Shown: piece by piece, positions 4,562 to 7,322 of the stretch
Layout: each line of letters begins with the position of its first letter
How positions within the stretch are numbered: the first letter of the stretch is position 1
DNA from: Pseudomonadota bacterium
GTDB taxonomy: Bacteria > Pseudomonadota > Alphaproteobacteria > Rhizobiales > Xanthobacteraceae
Length of the DNA stretch: 7,322 bases
Assembly: GCA_023388935.1 (NCBI GenBank)
Contig: JAEWFG010000288.1
Span: 1 to 7,322, forward strand
Reading direction: 5' to 3'
Position numbers and translations under genes: made by a program
Notes under the pieces: generated by a model
What the model was told of the DNA's origin: nothing
What the model saw: only the letters and a program-made list of their open reading frames with translations
Databases searched by the model: none

Positions 4562-5623
4562 ATGGCGATCAAATACGGACGTCCGATCGAATTGCGCGAG
4601 GTTTCGCGCCGGGATGGCGCAGCAGCCTCCCCTGCCCTCGATCTGACCGTCCGCCCGCGCCGCAACCGCAAGGCCGAGTGGGCGCGGCGCATGGTGCGCG
4701 AGAACGTGCTCACGACGGACGATCTGATCTGGCCGCTGTTCCTGATCGACGGCAACAACAAGCGCGAACAGATCGCCTCGATGCCGGGCGTCGACCGGCT
4801 CAGCGTCGATCAGGCTGTACGCGAGGCTGAACGCGCGATGAAGCTGACCATCCCTTGCATCGCGCTGTTTCCCTACACCGACCCGTCCCTGCGCGACGAG
4901 GAGGGCTCGGAAGCGACTAACCCGAACAACCTGGTCTGTCAGGCGGTGCGCGCGATCAAGAAGGAGTTTCCGGAGATCGGCGTCCTCTGCGACGTCGCGC
5001 TCGATCCCTTCACCAGCCACGGCCATGACGGCCTGATTTCCGACGGCAAGATCTTGAACGACGAGACGGTTGCCGTGCTGGTGCGTCAGGCGCTGGTGCA
5101 GGCCGAGGCCGGCTGCGACATCATCGCGCCCTCCGACATGATGGATGGCCGCGTCGCCGCGATCCGCGAGGGGCTGGACCGCACCGGTCTGCTCGACGTG
5201 CAGATCATGGCCTATGCGGCAAAATACGCTTCCGCCTTCTACGGTCCGTTCCGCGACGCCATTGGCTCCGCCAAGACGCTGACCGGCGACAAGCGCACCT
5301 ACCAGATGGACAGCGCCAACACCGACGAAGCGCTGCGCGAGGTCGAGCTCGACATCGCAGAGGGCGCCGACATGGTGATGGTGAAGCCCGGCATGCCCTA
5401 TCTCGACGTGGTCCGCCGGGTGAAGGACACGTTTGCGATGCCGACCTTCGCCTATCAGGTCTCCGGCGAATACGCGATGATCGCAGCCGCCGCGAACAAC
5501 GGCTGGCTCGACGGCGAGCGCGCCATGATGGAGAGCCTGCTGGCGTTCAAGCGCGCCGGCGCCGATGGTGTGCTCAGCTATTTCGCGCCGAAGGCGGCGG
5601 AAAAGCTCAGGGCGCAGGGGTAA
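4562..5623 (+). CDS. hemB: Delta-aminolevulinic acid dehydratase (porphobilinogen synthase), Mg-type
   Basis: A 353-aa cytosolic TIM-barrel enzyme that joins two 5-aminolevulinate molecules into porphobilinogen, the second common step of heme synthesis. The full length is present. The two active-site lysines are K221 in YAAKYASAFYGPF and K275 in MVMVKPGMPYLD; the SDMMDGRV segment (191-198) is also typical. In the metal region CDVALDPFTSHGHDG (143-157), Ala146, Asp148 and Asp156 stand where zinc enzymes have cysteines. This matches the Mg-dependent enzyme described from Bradyrhizobium japonicum. ATG 4562 has GGAGGAA at an ideal distance. It has its own promoter and is followed by an RDD gene after 125 bases. 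In rhizobia it also supplies heme for symbiosis, and iron control through Irr is known; the site for that is not clear here. Confidence 0.97.
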   Translation: MAIKYGRPIELREVSRRDGAAASPALDLTVRPRRNRKAEWARRMVRENVLTTDDLIWPLFLIDGNNKREQIASMPGVDRLSVDQAVREAERAMKLTIPCIALFPYTDPSLRDEEGSEATNPNNLVCQAVRAIKKEFPEIGVLCDVALDPFTSHGHDGLISDGKILNDETVAVLVRQALVQAEAGCDIIAPSDMMDGRVAAIREGLDRTGLLDVQIMAYAAKYASAFYGPFRDAIGSAKTLTGDKRTYQMDSANTDEALREVELDIAEGADMVMVKPGMPYLDVVRRVKDTFAMPTFAYQVSGEYAMIAAAANNGWLDGERAMMESLLAFKRAGADGVLSYFAPKAAEKLRAQG

Positions 5624-5688
5624 GGCGTACGCGATCTCCTCCGCCCCCGAATTGCCGGAATATTTGCGATTGTTAATCCCGGCGCCCT

Positions 5689-5703
5689 TGGCACGGGGAT
5701 GGC
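5689..5703 (+). promoter_or_regulatory. Sigma-54-like (-24/-12) site before the RDD gene
   Basis: TGGCACG-GGGA-TGGC fits the RpoN consensus TGGCACG-N4-TTGC with one change (TGGC for TTGC). The GG and GC doublets are correctly spaced. Transcription would start near 5715, 34 bases before the RDD ATG. TGGCACG also forms an inverted repeat with CGTGCCA (5716-5722). No upstream activator site was identified. Confidence 0.4.
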
Positions 5704-5748
5704 CTGTTCCCATGTCGTGCCACGAGGGTTTCCCCTGGGAGGACGGAC

Positions 5749-6288
5749 ATGTCGTATGACTCGGGTAGTTCAGGCGCCTGGCGCAATGATAGCGGAGCGC
5801 AGCCGCACGCCTACGACCCCTATCTGCACCCGGAACTGTTCCGCGGCGTCGCGACACGGCGGGTGTTCGCCTTCCTGATCGACATCATCGTGATTTCGGT
5901 GCCGGTGATCCTCGGCTACCTCTTCATCGCGGTGTTCGGCGTGATCACGCTCGGCATCGGTTGGGCGCTCTTCTGGCTGGCCTGGCCTGCGTCGGTGGTG
6001 TGGGCCATCGTCTATTACGGTGCCTGCATCGGCGGTCCGTCATCGGCGACGATCGGCATGCGGGTGATGGATCTGGAGTTGCGCACCTGGTACGGCGCGC
6101 CCGGCTATTTCGTGCTCGGCGCGACCCACGCCGTGCTGTTCTGGGTGACGGTGTCGTTCCTGTCACCCTTTGTCGTGCTGGTCGGCCTGTTCAATGGCCG
6201 GCGGCGCCTGCTGCACGATTTCGTGCTGGGAACGGTCGTGATCAATAACTCAGTCCGCGCACCTGTCCCACAGGCAACGACCTACTAA
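5749..6288 (+). CDS. RDD-family inner membrane protein
   Basis: A 179-aa integral membrane protein. The polar N-terminus (1-36, rich in Ser, Gly, Tyr and Pro) leads to the RDD signature: R38 and D45 in RRVFAFLIDIIVI, TIGMRVMDLEL at 101-111, and D157 in RRRLLHDFVLGTVVI. Hydrophobic segments lie at about 41-63, 67-92 and 120-146. RDD proteins are membrane proteins of mostly unknown role, with some members tied to ion transport or osmotic tolerance, so only the family is assigned. ATG 5749 has GGGAGGAC seven bases upstream. It lies between hemB and bpt on the same strand, but the gaps of 125 and 107 bases and the sigma-54-like site suggest separate control. After the stop, a weak GGGG-c-ATC / GAT-CCCC stem near 6343-6373 is the only terminator-like structure. 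Confidence 0.9.
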   Translation: MSYDSGSSGAWRNDSGAQPHAYDPYLHPELFRGVATRRVFAFLIDIIVISVPVILGYLFIAVFGVITLGIGWALFWLAWPASVVWAIVYYGACIGGPSSATIGMRVMDLELRTWYGAPGYFVLGATHAVLFWVTVSFLSPFVVLVGLFNGRRRLLHDFVLGTVVINNSVRAPVPQATTY

Positions 6289-6395
6289 CTGGGATCGACT
6301 AAGCTGACTGCTGATCTGACCTGCGGAGCAGAACGATTGACCGGGGGCATCCGTAGCGCGATGCTGATCCCCACTTCGGAGGCCCACGACGTCCC

Positions 6396-7172
6396 TTGAC
6401 CCAGCACTCGCGCGATACCCCCCAATTTTACCTCACGGCGCCCTCGCCTTGCCCGTATCTGCCGGGCCGGCATGAGCGCAAGGTGTTCACGCACCTCGTG
6501 GGCGAGCGTGCGGGTGACCTCAACGACCTCCTGACCCATGGCGGCTTCCGCCGCAGCCAGTCGATCGCCTATCGGCCGGCTTGCGACCAATGTCGCGCCT
6601 GCGTCTCGGTCCGGGTCATCGCCAACGAGTTCCGCCCTTCCCGCAATTTCCGCAAGGTGCTGGCGCGCAACGCCGACATCATCGGCGAGCAGCGCAGCGC
6701 GGTGCCGACCTCCGAGCAATATTCGGTGTTTCGCGCCTATCTCGACGCCCGCCACCGTCATGGCGGCATGGCCGACATGACCGTGCTGGACTACGCCATG
6801 ATGGTCGAGGACAGCCATGTCGAAACCCGCGTCATCGAGTACCGCAAGCGCGGCCCCGACAGCGGCATTACCGGCCGCGGCGAGGAACTGATCGCGGTGG
6901 CGCTGACCGATGTGCTCAGTGACGGCCTGTCGATGGTCTATTCGTTCTTCGAGCCGAGCCAGGTTAGCCGCTCGATGGGCACCTTCATGATCCTCGACCA
7001 CATCGCCCGCGCGCGGCGTCAGGGCCTGCCTTACGTCTATCTCGGCTACTGGATCGAGGGCTCCAAGAAGATGGACTACAAGGCCCGATTCCTGCCACAG
7101 CAGCGCCTCGCGCCCTCAGGCTGGCTGCGCATCGATGCGCAGGGTGATGCGGCGTCCGAGCCACAGGATTAG
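6396..7172 (+). CDS. bpt: Aspartate/glutamate leucyltransferase (arginyltransferase family)
   Basis: A 258-aa cytosolic enzyme of the bacterial N-end rule pathway. It moves an amino acid, leucine in Bpt enzymes, from aminoacyl-tRNA to proteins with N-terminal Asp or Glu, marking them for ClpS/ClpAP. Residues about 15-85 are the ATE N-terminal domain with the C63-x2-C66-x2-C69 cysteines in PACDQCRAC. Residues about 105-245 are the ATE C-terminal (GNAT-like) domain, with YSFFEPSQVSRSMGTFMILD and YLGYWIEGSKKMDYKARFLP. The length is normal. The start must be TTG 6396: no ATG or GTG lies upstream before a stop, and the frame's first ATG (M125) is inside the protein. GGAGG sits 13 bases before it, rather far, so initiation may be weak. 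A TTGACC at 6337 is a possible -35 without a good -10. Leucine rather than arginine as the donor is family inference. Confidence 0.93.
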   Translation: MTQHSRDTPQFYLTAPSPCPYLPGRHERKVFTHLVGERAGDLNDLLTHGGFRRSQSIAYRPACDQCRACVSVRVIANEFRPSRNFRKVLARNADIIGEQRSAVPTSEQYSVFRAYLDARHRHGGMADMTVLDYAMMVEDSHVETRVIEYRKRGPDSGITGRGEELIAVALTDVLSDGLSMVYSFFEPSQVSRSMGTFMILDHIARARRQGLPYVYLGYWIEGSKKMDYKARFLPQQRLAPSGWLRIDAQGDAASEPQD

Positions 7173-7185
7173 TTCTCTCGTCATG

Positions 7186-7201
7186 CCCCGCGAACGCGGG
7201 G
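7186..7201. terminator. Perfect GC palindrome behind bpt, probable terminator or REP-like repeat
   Basis: CCCCGCG-AA-CGCGGGG is a 7-bp perfect inverted repeat 13 bases past the bpt stop, within TCGTCATGCCCCGCG, wording I recall as a common intergenic repeat of Bradyrhizobium. No T-run follows. Its right side appears cut by the IS element. Confidence 0.5.
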
Positions 7202-7202
7202 G

Positions 7203-7322
7203 ATGGATTCACGTTTGAAGTGCAACGGTTGATCTGAGTTCAGAGAATGCCTCGGCGGGTGTCTTGAAGTCCAGGCATTTGCGTGGGGTGTCATTGAAGC
7301 GCTGAACATGCCGTCTAAGATC
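7203..7322. mobile_element. IS30-family insertion sequence, one end only
   Basis: The terminal part of an IS carrying the 3' end of its transposase gene; the rest lies outside the window. The outer boundary is estimated at about 7203-7212, since the transposase stop normally lies in or next to the terminal inverted repeat and the second end is not visible. It is placed 3' of bpt and points toward it. Confidence 0.65.
7209..7322 (-). CDS. IS30-family transposase, C-terminal 37 residues
   Basis: Read from the window edge, the minus strand gives RRHVQRFNDTPRKCLDFKTP and then AEAFSELRSTVALQT before TGA. The N-x-TPRK-x-L-x-FKTPAE-x-F pattern is the hallmark C-terminus of IS30-type DDE transposases, just beyond the catalytic Glu, which lies outside the window. 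The frame is intact over all 37 codons, so nothing shows that the gene is broken. It is only partial because the window ends. Confidence 0.85.
   Translation of the reverse strand, partial: DLRRHVQRFNDTPRKCLDFKTPAEAFSELRSTVALQT

Noticed and set aside
4496..5857. 453-aa open frame antisense to hemB
   Set aside because: Composition is His/Arg/Gly/Ala-rich as expected of a GC-rich complement, and hemB on the other strand is certain.
6289..6395. Small RNA or tRNA between the RDD gene and bpt
   Set aside because: Only weak stems (CTGC/GCAG, GGGG-c-ATC/GAT-CCCC) and no tRNA arms were found.
6285..7001. 238-aa open frame antisense to bpt
   Set aside because: It mirrors the codon bias of bpt, has no recognisable domain and no ribosome site.

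Overview
The window reads as chromosomal DNA of a Bradyrhizobium-type alphaproteobacterium. The evidence is the high G+C of its right two thirds, a magnesium-type HemB, an LdtR-like MarR regulator, a four-helix membrane protein that I associate with DUF6163, and nested GTCCCGG palindromes that I recall as typical of this group. These are recognised from memory of the families; no search was run.

Left part (1-1958, minus strand): a compact operon of clearly lower G+C than the rest. A SAMHD1/dGTPase-like HD phosphohydrolase (1011-1958) overlaps a DUF294/GlnD-like nucleotidyltransferase (62-1036) by 26 bases. The nucleotidyltransferase stop codon shares one base with the ATG of a third gene that leaves the window at base 1. 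The tight coupling and odd base composition suggest an acquired cassette for nucleotide signalling or nucleotide-based defence. This is the most likely place for an undescribed system. A leader of about 260 bases with dyads and a tandem repeat lies upstream.

Middle (2200-3500, minus strand): two small helical proteins (78 and 73 aa) lie behind a near-perfect EcfG-type (general stress response) promoter, GGAAC-N16-CGTT. Upstream of them is an ldtR-like MarR gene. It has dyads in its 5' region and a hairpin plus T-tract terminator downstream, and its reading frame continues in phase for 21 lysine-rich codons past the UGA stop. The gap at 3498-3956 holds a phased 12-nt direct repeat and a 122-bp nested palindromic element.

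Right part (3957-7172): a four-helix membrane protein is transcribed away from hemB, which has a clear sigma-70-like promoter. hemB is followed by an RDD-family membrane protein with a good sigma-54-like site in front, and by a Bpt/Ate-type N-end-rule aminoacyltransferase that must start at TTG. The last 114 bases are the 3' end of an IS30-family transposase, inserted a few bases past a perfect GC-rich palindrome behind bpt.

The right two thirds are mostly ordinary core genome: heme synthesis, protein quality control and an envelope regulator. The novelty is in the left operon and in the regulatory and repeat DNA between genes.
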